Shown here: piece by piece, positions 43,768 through 52,284 of the stretch
How positions within the stretch are numbered: position 1 is the first letter of the stretch
Layout of the letters: each line of letters begins with the position of its first letter
Source: DSOI01 sp041394885
GTDB taxonomy: Bacteria > Acidobacteriota > Terriglobia > Bryobacterales > Bryobacteraceae
Assembly (NCBI GenBank): GCA_041394885.1
Contig: JAWKHI010000015.1
Span: 1 to 64,000 of the forward strand
Direction: 5' to 3'
DNA: 64,000 nucleotides
The notes under the pieces: generated by a model
Database searches by the model: none
Told to the model about the DNA's origin: nothing
Seen by the model: the letters and a program-made list of their open reading frames with translations, nothing else
Position numbers and translations under genes: made by a program

Positions 43768-44526
43768 ATGTTGCCCAGCCAAGCCGGCCTTTCCCCGAGT
43801 CCGGCGCGAAAGCGGACGTTGGGGGAGGCGGCGCCGGTCCGGTTTCACAGCTGCGCGGCGGCGGTGGAGAAGGCGGGCGCGGGGCGGAGTGAGGCGGGTT
43901 GGTCCGGATGGCGGCAGGCGGCGAAGCGATTGCTGGACGTCATGGTGGCGGGTTTGCTGGGAATTCTGTCATTGCCGGTGGTGGCTTTGGCGGCGGCAGT
44001 GATCCGGATGACCACGGGCGGGACCGCGTTTTATAGCCAATGGCGGGAAGGGCAAGGGGGACGGCGGTTTTGTCTGTGGAAACTGCGGACGATGTATCCG
44101 GACGCCGAGGAGAGGTTGGAGCGTCATCTGGCGGAATCAGCAGCGGCGCGGGAGGAATGGGAGCGGACGTGCAAGCTGCGTAAGGATCCGCGGGTGATTG
44201 CGGGAGTGGGCTGGGTGCTGCGGCGGACGAGCGTGGACGAGTTGCCGCAATTGTGGAACGTGCTGCGGGGGGATATGAGCATGGTGGGTCCGCGGCCGCT
44301 GCCGGAGTATCATCTGGCGAAATACTCGGCGGGGTTCCGGGCGATGCGGCATAGGGTACGGCCGGGACTGACGGGACTGTGGCAGGTGTCGGGGCGGTCA
44401 GACGGGGATTTGCAGCGGCAGCAGGAACTGGATACGGCGTACTTGGGGGAATGGTCGATTTGGCTGGATGTGCGGGTGCTTTGCCGGACGATGATGGCAG
44501 TGGTGCGGGGCAACGGGGCTTATTGA
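43768..44526 (+). CDS. Initiating sugar-phosphate transferase (WcaJ/WbaP-like)
   Basis: Polyprenyl-phosphate sugar-1-phosphate transferase of 252 residues that starts the lipid-linked repeat unit. The membrane re-entrant helix LLDVMVAGLLGILSLPVVAL is followed by the catalytic domain with KLRTMYPDAEERL, RRTSVDELPQLWNVLRGDM, MVGPRPLPEYH and RPGLTGLWQVSGR. It is the short form without an N-terminal multi-helix bundle. A strong AGGAGG precedes the ATG. It closes the polysaccharide cluster; the next 144 bases (44527-44670) hold no gene I can see. Confidence 0.9.
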   Translation: MLPSQAGLSPSPARKRTLGEAAPVRFHSCAAAVEKAGAGRSEAGWSGWRQAAKRLLDVMVAGLLGILSLPVVALAAAVIRMTTGGTAFYSQWREGQGGRRFCLWKLRTMYPDAEERLERHLAESAAAREEWERTCKLRKDPRVIAGVGWVLRRTSVDELPQLWNVLRGDMSMVGPRPLPEYHLAKYSAGFRAMRHRVRPGLTGLWQVSGRSDGDLQRQQELDTAYLGEWSIWLDVRVLCRTMMAVVRGNGAY

Positions 44527-44670
44527 CAGGCGTTTTGGGCGCGTCCGGGGTGGTGTTTGGGGGCGCGACCGACGATGGGAGAGAGGAGGCGAAGGGTTGA
44601 ATCCGGGCAGAGCGGCTGTCATGATAGCCAAAGGAGTACCGCCCGCGGGTGACCAACCCGTCGCGAAACT

Positions 44671-46433
44671 ATGATCCTCAGCGGAAAGTACGAGTTGAAC
44701 CGGCCGATTCCGTCGAGCCGGTTCCAGAGTTTTCACAGCCGGGACATTACGTCCGGGCGGTCCATCATGCTCCACTTCCTGGATCCGGAAGATGGAAACA
44801 ATCATGACCTGCTGGGTCTGATGGCGCGATTGCCGAGCGACGCCAAGGCACTGTTCGTGGATGCCGGCGATCACGAGGGCGTACCGTACTTCGTGAGCGA
44901 GGTGCTGGACAATTTTTCGAGTTTGCGGCAGTGGATCGAAGACCGGCTGGGGGCGGCTGGACCGGCCGCCCCGGCGGCTGCTCCCGTTCGAGCCACGACG
45001 CAGGTGGAGCGAACGAGCGGGGGATCGAAGATTTCTTCCGGGCCGCCGGCGTCAAAGCCAGCGCCGACTCCGGTCGCATCTACTCCGGTGGTTCCGGCTC
45101 CGGCGGCTGCGCGTCCCGTGCCGGCGGTTCCGCCGCTGGCGCCGGCTTCGTTCGGCGGAAGCGACGACCTGGCGAAGACGGAGCGTCTACCGCCGATGCG
45201 CGACCTTCCTACGGCGGTTCCTCCTCCGGTGACGGCTCCTCCTCCGGTAGTGCCGGCTCCGCCGCCTCCGGTGGCAGCCGCGCCGCCTCCGGTAACGGCG
45301 GCACCGGTATCGAAGCCGCCGGCTTCGAGGCCTCCGGCGCCGGCGCCCATTGAGGCGAAAAAGCCGGTGGGTGAATTCACGATGATGTTCGGGGCGGGAT
45401 TGGCCGGCGGGGCCGCACCAGAGGCGCCGCCCGCGGCGGATCCGGATCCGATCCTACCGCCTCCGGCTCCACCGGCGTCGAAGCCCGCGGCGGGGGAGTT
45501 CACGCAATTTTTCGGGCGGGTGGGCGAGTCGCAACTGGATTCCGGCTTGGGCGAAGCCGGGGTTGGCGCGAGCGAGCCGCCGAAGCCTTGGACGCCGGCT
45601 CCGTCTTACTCGCCACCGGCTCCGTCCTACACCCCTCCGGCGCCCTCCTATCCAGCGCCGCCGGCGCCGAGCCACGTTCCGGCGGGAGCACGCGGTGGCG
45701 GTCAGGGTGAGTTTACGATGCTGTTCGGAAAGAGTCCGTCGGGTCCAGGGCCATCGCCGTCGCCGTCGCTTCCGCCGACCCAAGGGGCTGCTTCGAGCGA
45801 TACATTGGAGATGCTGCGAGGGGATCCGCCGAGGGGGGGCGGAGGACGGAATGCGCCACCGCCGCCGCCGATCCATTCGGCTCCTCCCGTGGCTCCGGTT
45901 CCTCCGCTGCGTCCGGCTCCGGTGAGCGATGGATGGACGAATGCGACCGATGCGTTCCGTGTGCCGGACCTGTCGCCGAAGGGTCCGCAGCCGCCGCCGG
46001 CTCCGGTGGGCCCGAGCGACTTCACGGTGGTGATCCGCGGCGGGACAAGGTCCCTGCCGGCTGAGCCAAGTGTAGGGTCGGGCGGGGCGACTCCGTTTCC
46101 CGGGACGACGCCGATGCCTGGGTTTTCGATGCCGAGCGCACCGTCGATGCCGAGTGCACCGTCGATGCCGAGTGCATCGGTGAGCGGGCCTTCTGTAAGC
46201 GGAGCGTCGGTTTCGCTCCTTCGGTGTCGTACTCGGCGCCTTCGATGCCTTCGGCTCCATCCCTTCCTCCGGTGCCTCCGCCTCCTTCGGTTCCGAGCGC
46301 GAGCTCGGCTGTTCCGGCGGCGGGGGCGGCGCGTCCAAAGTCGTCCGGTGCGACGATGGCGCTGGTTGCGGTGCTTGCGTGTTTGCTAACGGCGGGATTG
46401 CTGCTGGTGATCTACGTGGTGTTCAAGAAGTAG
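44671..46433 (+). CDS. Proline-rich pseudokinase-like membrane protein with repeated GEFT motifs (frameshifted)
   Basis: Unrecognised protein, about 587 residues if one frameshift is repaired. Residues 1-95 look like a degenerate kinase N-lobe (GKYELNRPIPSSRFQSF, GRSIMLHFL, EGVPYFVSEVL) with no catalytic lysine motif and no C-lobe. A long Pro/Ala-rich region follows, interrupted by a repeated short motif: GEFTMMFG (about 233), GEFTQFFG (about 275), GEFTMLFG (about 345) and a weaker DFTVVIRG (about 447). The end is a single membrane helix (ALVAVLACLLTAGLLLVIYVVF) with KK after it. The frame changes at about 46213-46215: inserting one G after 46214 joins the SVSGASVS repeats to APSVSYSAPSMP and the helix. 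Unrepaired, the frame stops at 46389. It lies just upstream of the T6SS genes and may be a scaffold or regulator for them. Confidence 0.6.
46129..46182 (+). repeat. Tandem 18-bp repeat encoding MPSAPS
   Basis: Three units of 18 bases (46129-46146, 46147-46164, 46165-46182) begin with ATGCCGAG. The first two differ by one base and the third diverges at its end. They encode MPSAPS-type hexapeptides in the Pro-rich region. A slipping tract of this kind may favour the nearby indel. Confidence 0.75.
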
Positions 46434-46444
46434 CGAGGCTCGGG

Positions 46445-47806
46445 TTAGCGAGCCTCGGGGAGCAGGATAATCAGCTCGAGTTCGGCGCTGGGGAAACTGG
46501 CCGGCACGTAGGCGGCGAGATTGCGGGAGCGCACGATCGAATCCCAATGCGGCCCTGATTGGGAAAGGGCGAAATACTCATAATTCAAGCGAACCGGGAG
46601 CGATGCCGGGGGGCGTACGACGTGGGCGAGGCCGAGCCCGGAGACGGCTTGGCGCACCAAGCCATCGATCTGGTTGGCGGAACTGACCTTCAGCATTTGC
46701 GGTCCACGGGCAATCATTTCGCCATGATCCATGTCGGCGCGGAGAGCGAGGTAAAAGCGGGTGTTGGTGAAGAAGCGCTCGTCGGCGAGGGGGACGGCAT
46801 AGATGGAGGGCTGAATCTGCTTGAACGAAAGCGACACGAAGTTCTTGGGGACGACGGTTTCGAGCAGTTCGCGCAGGGTGACGTCGAGATGGGGAAAGCA
46901 CTCCGAGAGACGGTCATGATCGTAGACGGGAAGATCCCTCGGGTGGACGGTGGGGGAAAACGTGGTGAGCGAACCGGCGAGCGCGGCGAGGGTGGCGAAT
47001 AACTCCTCGGGATGGCCGCCGCGGACTTCGAACAAATGGCGGACGTCGGGGAAAAAGGCGTTGATGGTGTAGAGGAGCCAGAAGCTGGCGATGTCGGAGG
47101 ATGTGAAGTCGGCGAGGCTTTGGTTCTTGTGGCGGCGCAGCGAGGCGAGTTCGGTGCTTTTGGCGCCGAGGATTTCAACGAGACGGCGGGCGATGGTGAC
47201 GAGGGGTTCGCTGACACGGAAGTCGAGTAGCGGGGGTACGAAGCTCTCGTCGAACTGAAACTCGCCGGAGGCGCCGCGGAGCACGCGGGCGACGCGGAGG
47301 GTGGAGTAACCCTGGCGGCTCTCGCCTTCGAAGAGATAGCGGAATCCTTTGCGAGCCACCTGGACCTGGCGCTCGCCATCGTCCTTGACTTCGTCGCGGA
47401 CGGCAACCACTTCGGCGACGAAGCGAGTGTCGCCCAGGGAGCCGTTCTTGGCGACGGAAACGTTGATGCCCTGATCGCGATAGTTGGGAACGGCGAGGAA
47501 CACGTCCACCGACTGGGTTTCGGGAGTGAAGTGCTGCTCGAGGGCGCGCTGCGGGGGATGGGTGTCGGAGGCAGGGATATCGAACAGCAAGCCGTCCGGA
47601 AAAATGCCGGAGGCGGCGGTGACGCTCATCATACCGGCGGCGAGCGCGTCGTGATCGAGTTTGATCTGGCGAAAGCCCCAGGGGCAATAGGCGAGGGAGT
47701 CAAGGCGGAAGCGGAGAGAGTCCTCGAGGAAGCGATCCTGAAGCTGCAGGTGCTGGGGGCTCAGAAGGGTGCCCTTGGTCCAAAGCACCGGCTGAAGATG
47801 ACGCAT
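46445..47806 (-). CDS. tssK: T6SS baseplate subunit TssK
   Basis: Baseplate protein of 453 residues. The start MRHLQPVLWTKGTLLSPQHLQLQDRF is the TssK family hallmark (adapter between baseplate and membrane complex). A shell domain and the C-terminal receptor-binding-like part follow, with SLSFKQIQPSIYAVPLADER and LRADMDHGEMIARG. It is the only T6SS gene here on the minus strand, divergent from the TssBC-like gene, and the 81 bases between them (47807-47887) must hold or border both promoters. It has no frameshift. Confidence 0.93.
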   Translation of the reverse strand: MRHLQPVLWTKGTLLSPQHLQLQDRFLEDSLRFRLDSLAYCPWGFRQIKLDHDALAAGMMSVTAASGIFPDGLLFDIPASDTHPPQRALEQHFTPETQSVDVFLAVPNYRDQGINVSVAKNGSLGDTRFVAEVVAVRDEVKDDGERQVQVARKGFRYLFEGESRQGYSTLRVARVLRGASGEFQFDESFVPPLLDFRVSEPLVTIARRLVEILGAKSTELASLRRHKNQSLADFTSSDIASFWLLYTINAFFPDVRHLFEVRGGHPEELFATLAALAGSLTTFSPTVHPRDLPVYDHDRLSECFPHLDVTLRELLETVVPKNFVSLSFKQIQPSIYAVPLADERFFTNTRFYLALRADMDHGEMIARGPQMLKVSSANQIDGLVRQAVSGLGLAHVVRPPASLPVRLNYEYFALSQSGPHWDSIVRSRNLAAYVPASFPSAELELIILLPEAR

Positions 47807-47887
47807 GGCCTACAATTACCAGAAAGGCGGGTCCGGGAGCAAAGCGGACCGGCTGGAACGGATGAGATCGTTGGAATAGGAGGCGTG

Positions 47888-49204
47888 ATGGCACAACGCG
47901 GCGAATGGGGCGAGGTGCGATTGGGGATCGAGGATGAGCGCCGGGCGGGTGAGGTGGATCCGGACCGGCCGCTGCGGATGCTGGTGATCGGCGACTTCAG
48001 CGGGCGGGGATGGCGGAAGGGTCCGCTGGCCGAGCGCGCCAAACCGGTGGCGGTAGACATCGACAACTTCGACGCGGTGCTCGGGTGGCACAAGCCGTTC
48101 GTGGATGTGGCCGGCATCGGGCTGAAGTTCTCGACGCTCGATGACTTTCATCCGGAGCGTCTGGTGGCGCATCCGGATTTGTTTTTGGATCTGGCCACGG
48201 ATGTATCGGAGGCTCCGGCGCCGGCGGCGGCGCCGCCGGACGATGGCGGGAATCTGCTGGATGCGATCGTGGGGCGAACGGCGGAGCGGGAAGAAGCAGT
48301 GGCGCGCGGCGGATTGTCGGGGTTCATCGAAGAGATCGTGGCGCCCCATCGTGAACGCAAGCCCGGGGCGGAAGAGGTGGCGCGGGAGGAGGAGCGGAAC
48401 GCCGCCGAGTCCCGGCGATTGCGTCAGGTGTTGCATCATCCGGCTTTCGCGGCGGTGGAATCGGCGTGGCGGGGTTTGGATTTTCTGCTGCGGGCGGTGG
48501 AGCCGTCGTCGCCGGTGCGGTTCTATATTTTGGACGCGAGCCGGGAAGAGATGCTGGAAGATCCGGAAGGATTGGTGGGGCGGATCCGGCGGCCAGCCAA
48601 CGATGGATGGGGCGCGATCGCGTTGTTGTGCGAGTTCGGAGCGGGGAAGCGGGACGTCGCGGCGTTGTCGCGTTGGGCGGAATTGGCGTCGGCGGAAAGG
48701 GCGCCGCTGTTGGCGGGGGCCGACGGCACGCTCGAGACGGAACATCCGGGCGAAGAGTGGGAAGAGTTCCGGAAGCGTCCGGTGGCGCGGTACGTGGGGT
48801 TGGCGGTGACACGGATGTTGATGCGGCTGCCGTATGGGCGGGATACGAGTCCAGTGGAGGGCCGGGAGTTCGAGGAGATGGCGGGGGAAGGCGGAGCGTA
48901 CGCGTGGGGGCATCCGGTGTGGGCGTGTCTGGCGATGATGGGGGAGGGCTTCGTGGAGTATGGATGGGAACTGCGTCCGCGCGGCAACGGACGGGTGAGC
49001 GGCCGGCCGGTGCATGTATTCCAGCGCGAGGGCGAAACGGAGATGCAGGCGTGCGCCGAGCGTGTACTCGACGATGACCGGATCGAGGAATTGCTGGAGG
49101 CGGGGTTGATGCCGTTGACGGCGTCGCGGGGCGGGGATGAGCTGTGGCTGGTGCGCTGGCAATCGGCCGGGTCCCCGTTGAGTCCGCTGGCGGGGTGGTG
49201 GTAG
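47888..49204 (+). CDS. Fused TssB-TssC-like T6SS sheath paralogue
   Basis: Protein of 438 residues that joins both sheath subunits in one chain. Residues 15-95 look like TssB (PDRPLRMLVIGDFSGRG, VDIDNFDAVLGWHKPF, LKFSTLDDFHPERLV). The rest resembles TssC (LRQVLHHPAFAAVESAWRGLDFLL, LCEFGAGKRDVAALSRWAEL, ARYVGLAVTRMLMRLPYG and a final ELLEAGLMPLTASRGGDELWL). Separate full-length tssB and tssC follow, so this is an additional sheath-related protein, perhaps a cap, initiator or baseplate-adjacent ring. The start is set by an excellent AGGAGG four bases before ATG 47888. Longer frames run through tssK in antisense and are not real. Confidence 0.82.
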   Translation: MAQRGEWGEVRLGIEDERRAGEVDPDRPLRMLVIGDFSGRGWRKGPLAERAKPVAVDIDNFDAVLGWHKPFVDVAGIGLKFSTLDDFHPERLVAHPDLFLDLATDVSEAPAPAAAPPDDGGNLLDAIVGRTAEREEAVARGGLSGFIEEIVAPHRERKPGAEEVAREEERNAAESRRLRQVLHHPAFAAVESAWRGLDFLLRAVEPSSPVRFYILDASREEMLEDPEGLVGRIRRPANDGWGAIALLCEFGAGKRDVAALSRWAELASAERAPLLAGADGTLETEHPGEEWEEFRKRPVARYVGLAVTRMLMRLPYGRDTSPVEGREFEEMAGEGGAYAWGHPVWACLAMMGEGFVEYGWELRPRGNGRVSGRPVHVFQREGETEMQACAERVLDDDRIEELLEAGLMPLTASRGGDELWLVRWQSAGSPLSPLAGWW

Positions 49205-49480
49205 CGATATTTTTTCCGGGAAACGTTCGGCGCGGCAGCGGCACTATCGCGAGAGATGGCAGTCTTGGCGGCGATTATCGAAACGGATAGGAAGCAGATG
49301 GCCGGAGGAGAGGGGCGCCCCCAGGAGTCTTCAAAGAGAACTATACTCATTTCAGTAGTTTGGAGAAGTTATGGGGCGTACGCGGACGGCGAGGGCGGTT
49401 TGGCACTCGCGATGCACTATAGAGGGCGTACGCAGCGATCGAAGGAAAGCAGAAAGATCCTGACGGAACAACGAGTTAGC

Positions 49481-49548
49481 TTGACATCCCCAGGTGGGGT
49501 GATACATAATTCCCGAGAGTCGTCAAGGACCATTACTCACAGTAACGT
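49481..49548 (+). promoter_or_regulatory. tssB operon promoter and operator-like palindromes
   Basis: The 359-base gap 49205-49563 contains no credible gene. TTGACA at 49481-49486 faces TACATA (49503-49508, spacing 16) or CATAAT (49505-49510, spacing 18), giving a good sigma70-like promoter. The spacer holds a palindromic CCCCA-GG-TGGGG (49488-49499). Downstream lies TTACT-CAC-AGTAA (49533-49545). Further upstream, GGGCGTACGC occurs twice (about 49375 and 49427). The elements look like repressor sites. Confidence 0.6.
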
Positions 49549-49563
49549 AATATAGAGAGAGCC

Positions 49564-50088
49564 ATGGCAAGAGAAAGCACACAAACCAAACTGTCGCGCG
49601 TACGGCCGCCCCGAGTTCAGATCAGCTACGAAGTGAACGTGGGAGACGCCATCGAGATCAAAGAGATACCGTTCGTGATGGGAGTGCTCGGGGATTTCAC
49701 GGGCCATCCGACCGAACCGCTGGAAGAGCTGAAGAAAAGGAAGTTCGTCGAGGTGAACCCGGACAACTTCAACGATGTGCTGGCGAAGATGAAGCCGCAC
49801 CTGGCCTACTCGGTGGAGGATAAGCTGAGCGACAATCCCGAGGCGGCGAAGCTGAAAGTGGATCTGCATTTCCGGAGCCTGGACGACTTCGAACCGGATG
49901 CCGTGGCGGCGCAGGTGCCTCCGTTGAAGAAGCTGCTGGACCTGAGGCGGAAGCTGGCCGATTTGCGCGGCAGCCTGCAGACCAACGAGGCGCTGGACAA
50001 GGAACTCCAGGACGTGATCAACAGCATGGAGAAGATGGAAGCGCTGAAGGGCGAAGTGAAGACGGGCGAGGAGGGCGGCAATGAGTAG
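49564..50088 (+). CDS. tssB: T6SS sheath small subunit TssB (VipA)
   Basis: Sheath protein of 174 residues. Family motifs are RVQISYEVNVGDAIEIKEIPF, MGVLGDFTGHPTEPLEELKKR, KFVEVNPDNFNDVLAKMKP and LHFRSLDDFEPDAV. The C-terminal half is a charged coiled-coil-like helix (LRRKLADLRGSLQTNEALDKEL). It forms the contractile tail sheath with TssC, and its stop overlaps the start of tssC by 8 bases. Confidence 0.95.
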   Translation: MARESTQTKLSRVRPPRVQISYEVNVGDAIEIKEIPFVMGVLGDFTGHPTEPLEELKKRKFVEVNPDNFNDVLAKMKPHLAYSVEDKLSDNPEAAKLKVDLHFRSLDDFEPDAVAAQVPPLKKLLDLRRKLADLRGSLQTNEALDKELQDVINSMEKMEALKGEVKTGEEGGNE

Positions 50089-51568
50089 CGAGGCACGTGC
50101 GGCGCAGCAGCAAGCCGGACAGGAGGTCACGCAGGAGGTTGGCCTGCTCGACCAGATCGTCGAGAAAACGAAGCTCGGCAAGGATAGCGAAGGCAAGCAG
50201 CGCGGCAAGGATCTGATCCGCGAGTTCATGTCGCAGGTGATGGAAGGCGCGATGACGGTGTCGCACGACACCGAAGCGATGATCAATTCTCGCATCGCCC
50301 AGATCGACAACCTGCTCTCGCTGCAGTTGAACGAGATTTTGCATCATCCGGACTTCCAAAAGCTCGAGGGAAGCTGGCGCGGGCTGAAGTACCTGATGGA
50401 CAAGAGCGAGACGAGCGACAAGCTGAAGATCCGGGTGCTGAACGCGTCGAAGAAAGATTTGCTGCGGGATTTGCGGCGCGCCCCGGAGTTCGATCAGAGC
50501 GCATTGTTCAAGAAGGTGTACGAGGAAGAGTACGGTGTTTTCGGCGGCGATCCGTTCGCGGCGCTGATCGGGGACTACGAATTCGGCAAGCATCCGGAAG
50601 ACATGGAGCTGCTCGAGAAGATCTCGAACGTGGCCGCCGCGGCGCACGCGCCGTTCCTGTCGGCGGCGTCGCCGGACCTGTTGAGTCTGGAGAGCTACGC
50701 GGACCTGGGCGCCCCGCGGGACTTGGGGAAAGTGTTCGACACCACCGAGTACGTGAAGTGGAAGAGCTTCCGGCAGAGCGAAGATTCGCGGTACGTGGGT
50801 CTGGCGCTGCCCCACATCCTGATGCGGCTGCCGTATGGCGCCGATACGGCTCCCGTGGAAGCGTTCAACTACGAGGAAGGCGTGGACGGGACCGATCACA
50901 GCAAGTATCTGTGGGGCAACGCGGCGTACGCGTTGGGAACACGGCTGACGAATGCGTTCGCGCAATTCGGATGGTGCGCGGCGATCCGCGGCGTGGAAGG
51001 CGGCGGATTGGTGGAAGGACTTCCTTCGCACACGTTCAAGACAGACGAGGGCGATGCGGCGCTGAAGTGCCCGACCGAGATCGCGATCACGGACCGGCGC
51101 GAGAAGGAACTGGCGGATCAGGGGTTGATCCCGCTGGTTCACTGCAAAGGGACCGATTACGCGGCGTTTTTCAGTGTACAGTCGGCACAGAAGCCGAAGC
51201 TGTACGACAAGGATTCGGCGAATGCGAGCGCGCGGTTGTCGGCACAACTGCCATACATCATGGCTGTGTCGCGATTCGCGCACTACTTGAAGTCGATGAT
51301 GCGCGACAAGATCGGCAGCTTCATGTCGCGCAGCCAGTGCGAGGCGTTTCTGAATCAGTGGATTCAGAATTACGTGGTGAGCGACGACGATGCATCGGCG
51401 GCGGTGAAATCGAAGTATCCGCTGCGCGAGGCGCGCATCGATGTGTCGGAAGTGCCAGGCAAGCCCGGGGCCTACCGGTCCGTAGCGTTCTTGCGGCCGC
51501 ACTTCCAGCTCGATGAGCTTTCGGTTTCTTTGCGGCTGGTGGCAGATCTGCCTCCGCCCGCGAAATAG
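50081..51568 (+). CDS. tssC: T6SS sheath large subunit TssC (VipB)
   Basis: Sheath protein of 495 residues of normal length. Recognisable parts are LNEILHHPDFQKLEGSWRGL, FGALIGDYEFG-type (FAALIGDYEFGKHPEDM), YVGLALPHILMRLPYGADT, FAQFGWCAAIRGVEGGG, and a final segment ARIDVSEVPGKPGAYRSVAF with FQLDELSVSLRLVADLP. It copolymerises with TssB around the Hcp tube and contains the N-terminal segment that the ClpV ATPase handles through TssB. It is coupled to tssB. Confidence 0.95.
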   Translation: MSSEARAAQQQAGQEVTQEVGLLDQIVEKTKLGKDSEGKQRGKDLIREFMSQVMEGAMTVSHDTEAMINSRIAQIDNLLSLQLNEILHHPDFQKLEGSWRGLKYLMDKSETSDKLKIRVLNASKKDLLRDLRRAPEFDQSALFKKVYEEEYGVFGGDPFAALIGDYEFGKHPEDMELLEKISNVAAAAHAPFLSAASPDLLSLESYADLGAPRDLGKVFDTTEYVKWKSFRQSEDSRYVGLALPHILMRLPYGADTAPVEAFNYEEGVDGTDHSKYLWGNAAYALGTRLTNAFAQFGWCAAIRGVEGGGLVEGLPSHTFKTDEGDAALKCPTEIAITDRREKELADQGLIPLVHCKGTDYAAFFSVQSAQKPKLYDKDSANASARLSAQLPYIMAVSRFAHYLKSMMRDKIGSFMSRSQCEAFLNQWIQNYVVSDDDASAAVKSKYPLREARIDVSEVPGKPGAYRSVAFLRPHFQLDELSVSLRLVADLPPPAK

Positions 51569-51655
51569 GGTGTAGTCGGGATGGCCGGCTGACTCCGTGC
51601 GCGGAGTCACACCGGGAGACGTGTCTAAAAAATAACAACGAGAGGATGAATCGAT

Positions 51656-52156
51656 ATGGCTAGCGAAATGTATCTGAAGTTTGACCCGGAAGTGAAGGGT
51701 GAATCCACCAAGGCTGGGTACGAGGGATGGATCGAGGTTCTGAGCGCCGGATGGGGCGTGATGAACCCGAGCACGATCTCGGCGGGCGCGGGCGCCGGCG
51801 CGGGAATGGCTGATTTCTCGACCCTGAGCGTGATGTGCAACATGGACGCCGCGACGGTCTTCCTGATGAAGAAGAGCTGCGAGGGCACGCACTTCACCAA
51901 GGCGACGCTCGAGATGCGCGAAGCCGGCGGCGCGAGCCCGGTGGTTTACTGGAAGCAGGAGATGCATCTTGTGTTCGTGGACTCGGTGCAGTTTTCCGGT
52001 GCGGGCGGCGGCGGGAAGCCGACGGTGTCGCTGAGTCTGAACGTAGGCGCGGTGGAGTTGACCTACAACGAACAGAAGGCCGACGGCAGCGCGACCAAGC
52101 ACGGGCCGATTCAGTGGAGCGTGAAGAAGAACAACAGCTCGACGGACGTGTCCTAA
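51656..52156 (+). CDS. hcp: T6SS inner-tube protein Hcp
   Basis: Tube subunit of 166 residues (Hcp1 family; hexameric rings). Visible elements are the N-terminal MYLKFDPEVKGESTKAGYEGWIEVLS, SVMCNMDAATVFLMKKSCEG and TLEMREAGGASPVVYWKQ, and a C-terminal AVELTYNEQ strand. Hcp carries small effectors inside the tube. A GAGAGGA ribosome-binding site precedes the ATG. The strong hairpin 28 bases after the stop may protect or end the transcript. Confidence 0.95.
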   Translation: MASEMYLKFDPEVKGESTKAGYEGWIEVLSAGWGVMNPSTISAGAGAGAGMADFSTLSVMCNMDAATVFLMKKSCEGTHFTKATLEMREAGGASPVVYWKQEMHLVFVDSVQFSGAGGGGKPTVSLSLNVGAVELTYNEQKADGSATKHGPIQWSVKKNNSSTDVS

Positions 52157-52183
52157 CCGGGTCACGACGGCGGTTTTGCAGCT

Positions 52184-52211
52184 CCTCCACCGGCGATCGC
52201 GCCGGTGGAGG
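52184..52211 (+). terminator. Strong hairpin after hcp
   Basis: A perfect 12-bp stem (CCTCCACCGGCG, 52184-52195, with CGCCGGTGGAGG, 52200-52211) and an ATCG tetraloop. No T run follows, so it may stabilise the hcp message or attenuate downstream genes rather than end transcription fully. The gap 52157-52284 is otherwise empty. Confidence 0.6.
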
Positions 52212-52284
52212 GGTTGCTATCTCAAAGCGCACTTTGCGCCGTTGTCGATGATACGGGCGGGTGGATGGAAATCCGGGAGAAACG

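Noticed and set aside
46210..46216. Programmed -1 frameshifting in the scaffold gene
   Set aside because: No X-XXY-YYZ slippery sequence and no obvious downstream structure; a simple missing base explains it better.
47805..47879. A 24-codon frame before the fused TssBC gene
   Set aside because: Its start overlaps the tssK start codon on the other strand and no good ribosome-binding site precedes it; kept only as a faint possibility for a leader peptide.
49256..49555. A 99-codon frame in the gap before tssB
   Set aside because: It runs across the tssB promoter and palindromes, has no ribosome-binding site and no recognisable protein pattern.
50018..52165. A 715-codon frame opposite tssC and hcp
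   Set aside because: Antisense of two clear T6SS genes; Arg/His-rich composition typical of artefacts.
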